Source of the DNA: Rhodopseudomonas palustris
GTDB taxonomy: Bacteria; Pseudomonadota; Alphaproteobacteria; Rhizobiales; Xanthobacteraceae
Direction of reading: 5' to 3'
Assembly (NCBI RefSeq): GCF_013415845.1
Contig: NZ_CP058907.1
Location: forward strand, 806,001 to 870,000
DNA: 64,000 nucleotides
Part shown: positions 37,360 through 45,947 of the stretch, one piece after another
Layout: each line of letters begins with the position of its first letter
Numbering within the stretch: position 1 is the stretch's first letter
Notes under the pieces: model-generated
What the model saw: the letters and a program-made list of their open reading frames with translations, nothing else
What the model was told of the DNA's origin: nothing
Databases searched by the model: none
Made by a program: the position numbers and the translations under genes

Positions 37360-37567
37360 GGCCAATCCTTCCGGAAAACGATGGTCGTTTCAACGTCTGC
37401 GTCGTGCCCCGGCAAGATCGCAGTCGGCTGGGGAATCATGTCGAGCATCGTGGCCCGGCAGCGAGATGTCCACAGCCGGTTCCGTCAGCCCGAAATCGCC
37501 ATTATGGCGGCGAATTGCGGTCAAAGCTGCGGGGTATCGGCAATCCTCGTTCACGAGGAATCGAGAC

Positions 37568-37891
37568 TTGCCCTACACCATCACAGCCATTCGACAAGAC
37601 GAGAAGATGCGCTGCGTGCGCGACAGTGTTTTGGTGGCGTTCGCCAAGGCGCGGATCTGGGAGAGCGAAGGCTGGGACGTTGTCATCACCGACGAGGACG
37701 GCCGCACCTTCGGCACCGCCCAGCTCGATGCTCATGTGGCGGCGTATCGGTCGCTCGATGGCGCGGAGCTTGGCATCGACGACGATGATCTGATCGGCCC
37801 GAAGCCGATGAAGCCGCCTGCGCAGAGGTCGCGCGCCGAGCGCACGACGACTGCGCGTGCTCGGCCGGTGCCCGAGGCGATGCCGGCCTAA
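37568..37891 (+). CDS. Small conserved-looking hypothetical protein
   Basis: About 107 residues from a TTG start preceded by GAGG; an ATG 13 codons later is the alternative. The N-terminal part (MRCVRDSVLVAFAKARIWESEGWDVVITDEDGRTF) looks like a compact alpha/beta fold. The C-terminal 35 residues are Arg/Pro/Thr-rich and probably disordered. No family recognised. It is convergent with ggt. Confidence 0.6.
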   Translation: MPYTITAIRQDEKMRCVRDSVLVAFAKARIWESEGWDVVITDEDGRTFGTAQLDAHVAAYRSLDGAELGIDDDDLIGPKPMKPPAQRSRAERTTTARARPVPEAMPA

Positions 37892-37923
37892 CTCTGCCGC
37901 GCGCGGGCGAAGTTCGTGCCGCT

Positions 37924-39516
37924 TCAGCTTTCTGCCACGGCGTCGCCCCACGGCTGGGCGATTTCTGTCGCGCCGCTATTCGTTGTTCCGTGCCGCAGCA
38001 CCACACTGGGGCAGGCGAATTTCATCGGGAAGGTCTGCACCCGCGCCTCTTCGTAATCGAACTTCTGGCGCAGCGCCTCGCGCGTCGCGGGCGGCAGGCG
38101 CACGTCGCCGATCACCACCTCGCCTTCGCTGGCGTCGATCCGCGGCTGGTGGATCGCGGCGTCGAGGTCCATGCCATAGTCGATCACGAACGACAGGATC
38201 TGTGCTACTGCCGGCAGGATGCGCCGGCCGCCGGAGGCGCCGAGTGCTAATCGGCGGCCGCCCGGCGCCTGAGCCAGCACCGGCGTGTAGTTGGTCAGGC
38301 AGCGCTTGCCCGGCGCCAGCGAGTTCGGCCGGCCGGGTTCGGGATCGAACCACATGATGCCGTTGTTCATCATGATGCCGGTGTGCGGCGTTTCGAATTT
38401 CGAGCCGAAGGTCGACAGCAGAGTCTGCGTCACAGCCGCCATGTTGCCGTCGCGATCGACCACCGAGAAATGCGTCGTACAGGCCGGCGCCAGATGCTCG
38501 GCGCCGAGGGCGCGGCGGCAGTCGGCGTCGCCCATGTCGCGCAGCCGCTCCGCATAGGCCGATTGCAGCGCCTGCGCGTAGGCCTGATAGGCCGCGGCAT
38601 TGGGCTCGCCGCCGGCCGGCGTCAGGCGCTCGCCGAGCACGCGCAGCGTGTGCGCCAGCGTCGGCCCGGCGGTCAGCTCCGGCGTCGCGAACACCGCGCC
38701 GCCGCGATACGGAATCGTCAGCGGGTCGCGCAGATGGGCGCGGAAGCCGGCGAGGTCCTCCACCGACAGCGTGCCGCCGGCGGCCTGGATGTCGGCCGCG
38801 AGGCGGCGCGCCAGATCGCCTTCGTAGAAGTCGCGCGGCCCTTGCTCGCCGAGCTGCGCCAGCGTCGCTTGCAGCCGGTCCTGGGGCAGGCTGACGTTGG
38901 ACTTGATGCCCCAGGGGGCGTGCGGCGGCAGGCCGTCGATCAGGTACGAGGCGGCGCTGGCCTGATACCGGCGCAGATCGGCCGCGACGCTGCCGATCAT
39001 CAGCGTGGTCCACCAGTCGACCGCGAGCCCGTCGCTGGCGAGCGCGATGCTGGGCGCCACCAGATCGCGCCACGGCAGCCTGGCATAGCGGCGGTGCGCC
39101 TCCTCCATGCCGGCAACGACACCCGGCACCGCGACCGCGGCCGGGCCATGGATGTTGCGGTCGTCCTTGACCCGCGGCCACGGAAACAGATCGGACGCTG
39201 CGCCGGCGCCGGTCATCGGATAGTCCTCGACGCGCAGGCTCTGCGGCGCCCGCATGCCGTAGTCGATCACCTCGGTGCGGTCTTCCTTGGCGCGGTACAG
39301 CACCATCGCGCCGCCGCCGCCGATGCCGCTCATCCACGGCTCGAGCACGCCGAGCGCAAAGGTGGTGGCGATCACCGCGTCGATGCAGTCGCCGCCCTCC
39401 GCCAGCACGTCGGCGCCGATCTCGGCCGCCCGGCGCGACTGCGCCGCGACGATGCCACCCTTGGCGGTGATCGCCGGCTTACGGATCTGCTGCAGATGGC
39501 TGAACTGGTCGGTCAT
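37924..39516 (-). CDS. Gamma-glutamyltransferase family protein
   Basis: A 530-residue Ntn-hydrolase of the gamma-glutamyltranspeptidase family. The self-cleavage and catalytic Thr lies in CTTHFSVVDRDGNMAAVTQT (about residue 353), followed by NNGIMWFDPEPG and the LxxGxSGGRRI-like LALGASGGRRILP. It would transfer or hydrolyse gamma-glutamyl groups from glutathione or related amides. No signal peptide is evident at the chosen ATG, unlike classical periplasmic Ggt, which suggests a cytoplasmic paralogue (for example acylase-like). It is a single gene. Confidence 0.9.
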   Translation of the reverse strand: MTDQFSHLQQIRKPAITAKGGIVAAQSRRAAEIGADVLAEGGDCIDAVIATTFALGVLEPWMSGIGGGGAMVLYRAKEDRTEVIDYGMRAPQSLRVEDYPMTGAGAASDLFPWPRVKDDRNIHGPAAVAVPGVVAGMEEAHRRYARLPWRDLVAPSIALASDGLAVDWWTTLMIGSVAADLRRYQASAASYLIDGLPPHAPWGIKSNVSLPQDRLQATLAQLGEQGPRDFYEGDLARRLAADIQAAGGTLSVEDLAGFRAHLRDPLTIPYRGGAVFATPELTAGPTLAHTLRVLGERLTPAGGEPNAAAYQAYAQALQSAYAERLRDMGDADCRRALGAEHLAPACTTHFSVVDRDGNMAAVTQTLLSTFGSKFETPHTGIMMNNGIMWFDPEPGRPNSLAPGKRCLTNYTPVLAQAPGGRRLALGASGGRRILPAVAQILSFVIDYGMDLDAAIHQPRIDASEGEVVIGDVRLPPATREALRQKFDYEEARVQTFPMKFACPSVVLRHGTTNSGATEIAQPWGDAVAES

Positions 39517-39634
39517 GCGGAGGCTTTCGCTGGCAAAGGGGACAACACGCGGCGGGGCCGGCGGAATGCGCCGGTACCGCGCAGTGTAGGGCCTGCTGCG
39601 AACCGCTGCTACGACGCAGAAGCAGTGATGATAA

Positions 39635-42349
39635 TCAGGCGGCGCAGGTTGAAAGGTGCGAGGTGAGCAACTTGCGGAACGCCGCCGCGGGGACGGCCGG
39701 GCTGAACAGCCAGCCCTGCATCTGGGTGCAGCCGAGTGTGCTGAGGATCTCGCGCTGCCGCGCGGTCTCGACGCCCTCGGCGGTGGTGGTCATGCGGCGC
39801 GCCGCCGCGATGTTGACGACCGCCTGCACGATCGCGGTCGAGCCTTCGGTGGTGTCGATGCCGTCGATGAAACTGCGGTCGATCTTGATCTTGTCGAACG
39901 GGAAGCGTTGCAGATAGCTCAGCGACGAGTAGCCGGTGCCGAAATCGTCGAGCGAGATCCTCACGCCGAGGGCGCGAAGCTGGGTCAGCGTGCTCAGCGC
40001 GGCGTCATCGTCGTGAATCAGCACCGCCTCGGTGACTTCGAGTTCGAGCCGTTCCGCCGGCAGGCCCGCCGCACCCAGCACGGAGGCGACCAGCAGCGCC
40101 AGCGACGGCTGACGGAATTGCACCGGCGAGATGTTCACCGCGAGCGTGATATCGGCGTCCCATGTGGCCGCCTCGGAGCAGGCGGTCGCCAGCGTCCAGG
40201 CGCCGATCTCGTTGATCAGGCCGGTGTCCTCGGCGATCGGAATGAACTCGGCCGGCGAGATCATGCCGCGGGTCGGATGCCGCCAGCGCAGCAGCGCCTC
40301 GCAGCCGGTGATCGCGCCGCTGCTGAGATCGACCTGCGGCTGATAGTGGACTTCGAACCCGCGATCTCCGATCGCCTGGCGCAGGTCGAATTCGAGTTGC
40401 CGCCGCGTCTTGGCGACCGCGTCCATCTCCGGCTCGAAGAACCGGAAGGTGCGACGGCCTTCGGCCTTGGCGCTGTACATCGCAAGGTCGGCGTTCTTCA
40501 CCAATTGGTCCAGATCAGCACCGTCGCGCGGCGCGATCGCGATCCCGATCGACGCATCGGTGGAGAGCTGGTGGCCGAGGCATTGATACGGCAGACGGAT
40601 CGACTCGTAGATACGGTCGACCAGCGCGGTGGCTTCGTCGGCCCCGCTGACGCCGATCTGGATGATGGCGAATTCGTCGCCGCCGAGCCGGGCGACGAAG
40701 TCGGTCTCGCGCACGCAATCGCGCAGACGGACCGCGACCTGCTTCAAGAGTTCGTCGCCGACCGGATGGCCGAGCGTATCGTTGATGCTCTTGAACTCGT
40801 CGATATCGATATACAGCAGCGCGAACGGCGCACCGCGGCTGGCGCGTTGCAGTTCGTTTTCGAGCCGCTGTCGGAACATGGTGCGGTTCGGCAGGTCGGT
40901 GAGGCTGTCGAAATGCGCCAGATAGGAGATCCGCTCGTCGTAACGTTTGCGCTCGGTGGCGTCTTCATGGGTAATGACCCAGCCGCCGCCCGGCACCGGC
41001 ACGCTCGAGAACTCGATCGAGCGGTCGTGAATGCTGTGAATCTCCGACACGCGTTGCGACGACAGCCGATCGATCAGATCGGTGGTGATCTTATCGACGT
41101 TGCCGCCGAGCGAACCGGTCAATTTGCGATGTTCGAGCACGTCGCGAAGACTGCAGCCGGGCTTCACCACGTCGGGCGACAGGCCGTACATCTCCATGTA
41201 GCGCTGATTACAGATCACCAGCCGGGCCTGGGCATCGAACAGTAGCAGCCCCTGCGACATGTTGTTGATCGCGGTGTCGAGCCGTTGCTTGTCGAGCTGC
41301 AGCTTACGCTGGGTGGCGCGGTGGTGCTTGCCGATCTGATGAATGATCAGCAGCAGGATCACCGTCACCACCAAGGCCGAGACCGCCGCGACCGAGACCA
41401 TCAGTTTGGTCTGGGTACGCCAGCTCGCCAGCGCATCCTCGGTGGTGGTGGTGACCACCATCACGATCGGCAGTTCAGTGAGCGCGTGCGACGCCACCAA
41501 CCGGTCCTGCCCGTCGATCGGGCTCGTCAGCCGCGCGGTGGTGTCGTCGTCGAACATCGCCTGCTGCTGGAGCGGGCCGTCGCGGAAATTGCGGCCGATC
41601 ATGCCCTCGGCGTAGGGATGGCGTGTCAGCAAGGTGCCGTCGCTGTGGTGCATCGAAACGGCAGATTCGCCGACCAGCGAGACTTGCGACAGGAAGCGGT
41701 CGAAATGCGCGGGTGTGATCGCGCGGGTGACGACGCCGAGGAATTCGCCGTCGGCTGCGGTCAGCCGCTGCGCCAGCACGATGCTCCAGCCGCCGGCCAG
41801 TGCGTTCTGTTCCAGCGCGACGGTGACCCGCTGCGCGATCCCGGATTTGTGGTCTAAAAAGTAGCGCTGATCGGCGATCGACAGCACCGGCACCGGCCAC
41901 ACGTCGGAGGTGTTGATCAGGGTGCCGCCCGCATCGAAAATCTTCAGCGCGGTGATCTCGTTTGCGCCTCTGGCCCGCGAGCGCAGCGTCTGATGCATCG
42001 CCAGCGTCGCCATCGTGCCGCCGAACGCTTCTGCGGATGGTTGTTGCATCTGGCGGGCGGTGGTGACGATGTCGTTCTGCATCGCCAGGAAATCGTCGAT
42101 TTCGCGGTCGTAATGGAGCGCCAGCAGCAATGCGGTGTTGGACAGCTCGCGCTCGCCGTTGCGGAGCGCCTTCTCTTTGAAGTTGCTGACTGTCAGCGTG
42201 GTGGTGACCGCGATGCCGGCAATCAGCAGTGCGCCGCTCAGGATCAGCCAGAGGATCGGCCGAAGACGCAGCATCCCGGCGACGGACGATTTCGCGCCGC
42301 TGTCAGGAGGAGGTTCGAAAACGGGGTCGTCGGGTGGGACGCATTGCAT
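39635..42349 (-). CDS. Membrane PAS-GGDEF-EAL c-di-GMP signalling protein
   Basis: About 904 residues. A transmembrane segment near the N-terminus (ILWLILSGALLIAGIAV) and another near residue 330 enclose a periplasmic sensor of the Cache kind. A PAS domain follows (LDTAINNMSQGLLLFDAQARLVICN), then GGDEF (RLGGDEFAII intact) and EAL (CEALLRW, DDFGTGYSSL, KIDRSFI, AEGVET all intact). Both c-di-GMP synthesis and breakdown look possible. I chose the ATG at 42349 over a TTG at 42391. It lies between ggt and a small membrane protein. Confidence 0.9.
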   Translation of the reverse strand: MQCVPPDDPVFEPPPDSGAKSSVAGMLRLRPILWLILSGALLIAGIAVTTTLTVSNFKEKALRNGERELSNTALLLALHYDREIDDFLAMQNDIVTTARQMQQPSAEAFGGTMATLAMHQTLRSRARGANEITALKIFDAGGTLINTSDVWPVPVLSIADQRYFLDHKSGIAQRVTVALEQNALAGGWSIVLAQRLTAADGEFLGVVTRAITPAHFDRFLSQVSLVGESAVSMHHSDGTLLTRHPYAEGMIGRNFRDGPLQQQAMFDDDTTARLTSPIDGQDRLVASHALTELPIVMVVTTTTEDALASWRTQTKLMVSVAAVSALVVTVILLLIIHQIGKHHRATQRKLQLDKQRLDTAINNMSQGLLLFDAQARLVICNQRYMEMYGLSPDVVKPGCSLRDVLEHRKLTGSLGGNVDKITTDLIDRLSSQRVSEIHSIHDRSIEFSSVPVPGGGWVITHEDATERKRYDERISYLAHFDSLTDLPNRTMFRQRLENELQRASRGAPFALLYIDIDEFKSINDTLGHPVGDELLKQVAVRLRDCVRETDFVARLGGDEFAIIQIGVSGADEATALVDRIYESIRLPYQCLGHQLSTDASIGIAIAPRDGADLDQLVKNADLAMYSAKAEGRRTFRFFEPEMDAVAKTRRQLEFDLRQAIGDRGFEVHYQPQVDLSSGAITGCEALLRWRHPTRGMISPAEFIPIAEDTGLINEIGAWTLATACSEAATWDADITLAVNISPVQFRQPSLALLVASVLGAAGLPAERLELEVTEAVLIHDDDAALSTLTQLRALGVRISLDDFGTGYSSLSYLQRFPFDKIKIDRSFIDGIDTTEGSTAIVQAVVNIAAARRMTTTAEGVETARQREILSTLGCTQMQGWLFSPAVPAAAFRKLLTSHLSTCAA

Positions 42350-42520
42350 CCTGCGAGAACTACCAGCCACAGATGATGGGCTGGTTAGCAATCACGGTAA
42401 GCGAAACTTGAATCGGGGAGCGGCGCTGGAATTGTTCAAGACGGCGCCTGTTCAATATTGCTCACGTTGGCAGCGGGTCAATCGCTGCGAAGGATCAACA
42501 CGGCCGTCTTCCACACAAAG

Positions 42521-42551
42521 CAAAAGGCCGGCGGATCGCTCCGCCGGCCCT
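42521..42551 (-). terminator. Terminator of the small membrane-protein gene
   Basis: GGCCGGCGGA and TCCGCCGGCC form a 10-bp stem with a TCGC loop. Read on minus it ends in TTTTGCTTTG, a U-rich tail. It lies 47 bases after the stop of the 42598-42999 gene. Confidence 0.85.
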
Positions 42552-42597
42552 TCTGAAATACGAGCTGCAGCTGTTTGCCGCGCCGGACGTTGCCCGG

Positions 42598-42999
42598 TTA
42601 GTTGATCGGCGTGCCGGCGCGCGGCGCAGCGGCGCTGTTGGCACGATAGACCTCGAACACGCCCCACGCAGCGGCGGCGAGATACACCAGCGCCGCCAGA
42701 TTGCGCGGCAGGATCATCGCCAGCGCGATCAGTGCGACCGCCGTGGCGCAGGCCTTCACCAGCTTGTTCTCGTCGGCGAAGATCAGCTTGAAGCGATCCC
42801 AGTTGTCGACCTTCAGCGGCAGTTCCAGGGTCTGCAGGCCGAACTTCTCCCAAGCGCCTTTGAAGCCGAGTTCGCGCGCCCACAGCAGGAACAGCGCGAC
42901 CAGGAAGGCGACGATCGTGATGACCGCGGCGAGAGGGCCGCCCGCGTAGCCGATCACGACCACCAGGGCGACTGCAAAAGCACCGATCCAATATTGCAT
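42598..42999 (-). CDS. Small inner-membrane protein of unknown function
   Basis: A 133-residue protein with about four transmembrane stretches: IGAFAVALVVVIGYAG, AAVITIVAFLVALFLLWA, ACATAVALIALAMIL and NLAALVYLAAAAWGVF. A soluble loop (residues about 45-80) contains LGFKGAWEKFGLQTLELPLKVDNWDRFKLIF. AAAGG precedes the ATG at 42999. I recognise no family. It has its own terminator. Confidence 0.75.
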   Translation of the reverse strand: MQYWIGAFAVALVVVIGYAGGPLAAVITIVAFLVALFLLWARELGFKGAWEKFGLQTLELPLKVDNWDRFKLIFADENKLVKACATAVALIALAMILPRNLAALVYLAAAAWGVFEVYRANSAAAPRAGTPIN

Positions 43000-43017
43000 T
43001 GATTTACCTTTCGTCAC

Positions 43018-43430
43018 CCGGCGCTCGCGGGTGCCCTTTCAGGTTCGCTCACGCGCGGTCGTCGCGGGTGAGGTGGAATGACAAGCCAGGCACGCGCTCG
43101 CTGTTGCGGAGGTCGTCATCCTCGTGCGCTCACGACCACAGCCTGCGGAACATCGACGCGTGCCGATTCCCAGCTCTTTTTGAATAGGGCAAATGAGAAA
43201 ACGCTGCCAGTCAGGCGAATTGCTGACAGTGATCATTGGATGAAAGTGGTTCGCGGACGTTCCGGCCTGACGAATAGGTGGCCGGGTGCGGCATCCTGAG
43301 CGGCGCGCAGCGAAGCTCCCCTGCGGCGTATTCGCCTTTTGTCGGGTGCTGACCGGTATTCTTACCAGCGATCAACTTAATCACTGCGTAACGACGACTG
43401 CGAATAGTCGACCCTGAGGGGAGAATACCC
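43018..43430. other. 413-bp gap without a supported gene
   Basis: Frames are short or are shadows. The stretch just before 43431 provides the promoter and GAGGGGAGA ribosome site of the following small gene. No repeat family from elsewhere in the window is present. Confidence 0.5.
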
Positions 43431-43625
43431 ATGCTGCAGACGCTCGAAACCACGGATTTGAAAGAAGCGCGCCGATCGCGGATCGCCCAGTTCAGCGGCC
43501 GCGCCGCCACGCTGAAGGTCGGCGGCTCCTCGGTCACCGGCATCGTTCGTGCCGTCAAGGAAGACAAGACCGGCGAGACCCCGCGCTGGATCGTCACCGT
43601 GATGGCGCAGCCGGCCCGGCGCTGA
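43431..43625 (+). CDS. 64-residue hypothetical protein
   Basis: A small basic protein with an excellent Shine-Dalgarno (GAGGGGAGAATACCC before ATG). The N-terminal helix (MLQTLETTDLKEARRSRIAQF) is followed by alternating hydrophobic residues (ATLKVGGSSVTGIVRAVKED, WIVTVMAQPARR) that suggest a small beta-barrel. No family recognised. It ends directly at the stop of the convergent acyl-CoA dehydrogenase. Confidence 0.65.
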   Translation: MLQTLETTDLKEARRSRIAQFSGRAATLKVGGSSVTGIVRAVKEDKTGETPRWIVTVMAQPARR

Positions 43626-44891
43626 TCACTCCGACAGCAATTGCGACGGTGGAACGAAGTGGTGGGCATTCTGGCCCGCCTGCGCTTTCGCCTTCGCCAG
43701 TTCGGCGCGGGCCACCACGCGCAGATGCACCTCATCAGGCCCGTCGAGAAACCGCATCGCCCGGCCCCAGGTCCATAAGTAAGACAATGGCGTATCCGGC
43801 GTCAGGCCCATCGCCCCGAACACCTGCATGGCGCGATCGACGATCCTCGTTTGCAGCCGCGCCGCCACCAGCTTGATCGCCGAGACATCGACCCGCGCTG
43901 CCGCATTGCCGGCGCGATCCATGCGGTGCGCCGCCTGCATCACCAGCAGCCGCGCCTGATCGATCTCCAGCCGCGATTCGGCGATCCAGTCTTGAATATT
44001 CGCGAAGTCGGCAAGGTGCTTGCCGAACGCCTCGCGTTCGAGCGCGCGCTCCGCCATCAGTTCGAGCGCGACCTCGCATTGGCCGATGGTCCGCATGCAA
44101 TGATGTACCCGGCCGGGACCGAGCCGATCCTGCGCCAGGCGAAAGCCTTTACCTTCCTCGCCGAGCAGATTGGACGCCGGTACCCGGACGTTGCGGAACA
44201 CCAGTTCGCAATGCCCTTCCGGCGAGTGATAGTGCATCACCGGGATGTTGCGGACGATCGAAAGCCCCGGCGTGTTCATCGGCACCAGCAGCATCGAGTG
44301 CCGCTCGGTCGAAGTTGCCGGCAGGTGTTCGCCGGTGACGCCCATCACGATCGCGAGTTTGCAGTTCGGATGCGCCGCCCCGGTGATGAACCATTTGCGG
44401 CCGTTGATGACGTAGTCGTCGCCGTCACGGGTGATGGTGGTGCGGATATTGCGCGCGTCCGACGAGGCGGCATCCGGCTCGCTCATCGCGAAGCAGGACC
44501 GGATCTCGCCGATCAGCAGCGGATCGAGCCACTCGGCGCGCTGCTCCGGCGTCGCTGCCAGATGCAGCAACTCCATATTGCCGGTGTCGGGCGCGTTGCA
44601 GTTGAATACTTCCGACGCCCAATGCACCCGGCCCATGATCTCGGCGAGCGGCGCATATTCGACGTTGCTGAGACGCTGGCCGGGATCCTCATCCCGCAGG
44701 CCCGGCAGAAACAGATTCCACAGATCTTCGGAAAACGCCCGCGACTTCAGCCGCTCGATCAGAGCCAGCGGATAGTGCCCCGCGGCCACCTCGCGATGCC
44801 AGGCGACATTGGCCGGCTCGACGTGGAAACGCATGAAGTCGTACAGCTGCGCGCGCAGCCGTTGCACCTTGTCGCTGTGGTCGAAATCCAT
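43626..44891 (-). CDS. Acyl-CoA dehydrogenase, ACAD10/11-like
   Basis: A 421-residue flavoenzyme with SEPDAASSDARNI, the FAD/substrate segment KWFITGAAHPNCKLAI, RIGPGRVHH-type RLGPGRVHHCMR and the C-terminal MQVFGAMGLTPDTPLSYLWTWGRAMRFLDGPDEVH, which fits the ACAD10/11-like branch. It oxidises an acyl-CoA to the enoyl-CoA. It lies 80 bases downstream of the cytochrome c gene on the same strand, but a functional link is not evident. Confidence 0.92.
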   Translation of the reverse strand: MDFDHSDKVQRLRAQLYDFMRFHVEPANVAWHREVAAGHYPLALIERLKSRAFSEDLWNLFLPGLRDEDPGQRLSNVEYAPLAEIMGRVHWASEVFNCNAPDTGNMELLHLAATPEQRAEWLDPLLIGEIRSCFAMSEPDAASSDARNIRTTITRDGDDYVINGRKWFITGAAHPNCKLAIVMGVTGEHLPATSTERHSMLLVPMNTPGLSIVRNIPVMHYHSPEGHCELVFRNVRVPASNLLGEEGKGFRLAQDRLGPGRVHHCMRTIGQCEVALELMAERALEREAFGKHLADFANIQDWIAESRLEIDQARLLVMQAAHRMDRAGNAAARVDVSAIKLVAARLQTRIVDRAMQVFGAMGLTPDTPLSYLWTWGRAMRFLDGPDEVHLRVVARAELAKAKAQAGQNAHHFVPPSQLLSE

Positions 44892-44971
44892 ACGCGGCTC
44901 TCAGGCGGGAAGGGCGGCGGAGCGGTCCGCCGAGGTCGGTGGCGCCGGCACGCGGCGTCGCTGCGACCGCA

Positions 44972-45316
44972 TCAATTGCGCTTCAGGCTGAGGATGTATT
45001 GCACGATCTCGGCGGCATCGCCGGGCGCAATGATGAAGTTCGGCATGTTGGTGTGGTTGGAGCGCAGGAACACCTTCAGCGACAGCGCCGTGGTCGAGGG
45101 CAAATTGGCGATCCGGGAGAACCCCGGACCTTTGCCGTCGCGGGCAGCGTCCGGCTCGATGGCGTGGCACTCCGCACACCACTGCGCGGCGAGCTTATGA
45201 CCGGTCGAGATGCCGTCCTGCGGGGCGGCAGCGTCGGCGCGGTGCAGCCGAACCGTCAGCAGCATCGCGACGATCAGACATCCAGTGGCCGGGAGCCGGA
45301 ACCAACCCTGCGACAT
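44972..45316 (-). CDS. Periplasmic class I c-type cytochrome
   Basis: About 114 residues: a signal/anchor segment (LPATGCLIVAMLLTVRL, cleavage near ADAAA), one heme motif CAECH near residue 48, and a distal Met ligand in TNMPNF. The C-terminal helix EIVQYILSLKRN is typical of small mono-heme cytochromes. It carries electrons in the periplasm. A GTG two codons earlier (45322) is an alternative start. It follows the DUF6455-type gene within 8 bases and so shares the FixK-type promoter. Confidence 0.88.
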   Translation of the reverse strand: MSQGWFRLPATGCLIVAMLLTVRLHRADAAAPQDGISTGHKLAAQWCAECHAIEPDAARDGKGPGFSRIANLPSTTALSLKVFLRSNHTNMPNFIIAPGDAAEIVQYILSLKRN

Positions 45317-45324
45317 CGACACGA

Positions 45325-45759
45325 TTAGTGACGGACCGTGCCGGGCGCGACGTGGAAGTCCTTGTCCAGGGCGTCGAGCGTCACCTTGTTGGCGCAGTAC
45401 GCCTGGTAGTGTTCGGCCAGCGAACCGTCGGCGATGTCATGATCGCATTCCGCCTTGTGCCGGCACAGCGCGCAGACGCGCTCGAGATCGCGCATCACCA
45501 GCGGTTGGGCGCGGGCGATCGCGTCCTCGTCGATCCCGAGGACCTTGAGGAGCTGCGGCAGCTCTTCGACCTTGTGCGGACCCTGGCGGACCAGCTCGTC
45601 GAGATCCGATGCGGTGACGCCGAGGTCGTGTGCGATACGGCCGAATTCCGCGGAGTCGAATTGGCACATCTCGACGACTTCACGGCGATGCTTCAGCCAG
45701 TCGGCGAAGGTTTCGAGCAGCCGGTCGACGAGCGGATAGGGGCGGCTATGGGCAGGCAT
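45325..45759 (-). CDS. DUF6455-type cysteine-containing small protein
   Basis: A 144-residue soluble protein. The N-terminal helical part has RLLETFADWLKHRREVVEM and a GVTASDLDELV segment. The C-terminal part carries cysteines CALCRHKAEC and YCANKVTL in the spacing I associate with DUF6455, perhaps a metal or redox site. TTGGAGGGCGAA precedes the ATG at 45759. The function is unknown. It is first gene of a two-gene unit with a c-type cytochrome, behind a FixK-type box, so a microaerobic or anaerobic role is likely. Confidence 0.75.
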   Translation of the reverse strand: MPAHSRPYPLVDRLLETFADWLKHRREVVEMCQFDSAEFGRIAHDLGVTASDLDELVRQGPHKVEELPQLLKVLGIDEDAIARAQPLVMRDLERVCALCRHKAECDHDIADGSLAEHYQAYCANKVTLDALDKDFHVAPGTVRH

Positions 45760-45818
45760 TTCGCCCTCCAAGATGTCTGACGGTGATGGTACAATCGCCG
45801 AACGCACCCCCAATCACA

Positions 45819-45832
45819 TTGCGATAGATCAA
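45819..45832 (-). promoter_or_regulatory. FixK/FNR box for the DUF6455-cytochrome c unit
   Basis: TTGC-GATAGA-TCAA fits the FixK consensus TTG(A/C)-N6-(T/G)CAA. Its centre is 66 bases upstream of the ATG at 45759, a normal distance for a class II activated promoter. Confidence 0.7.
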
Positions 45833-45947
45833 GCACAACACCCCGGACATCACCGGAGGTAACGGCCGACAAGTCAGCAAAATCAGGTGTTTGTTCGCTG
45901 TGCGGAATGCGGTTCTATGACCGCTTAGCGCCGTGCTGATCGCGCGG

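Noticed and set aside
43211..43735. 174-residue minus-strand frame over the 64-residue gene
   Set aside because: It overlaps the supported small gene and the acyl-CoA dehydrogenase end, with no family pattern.
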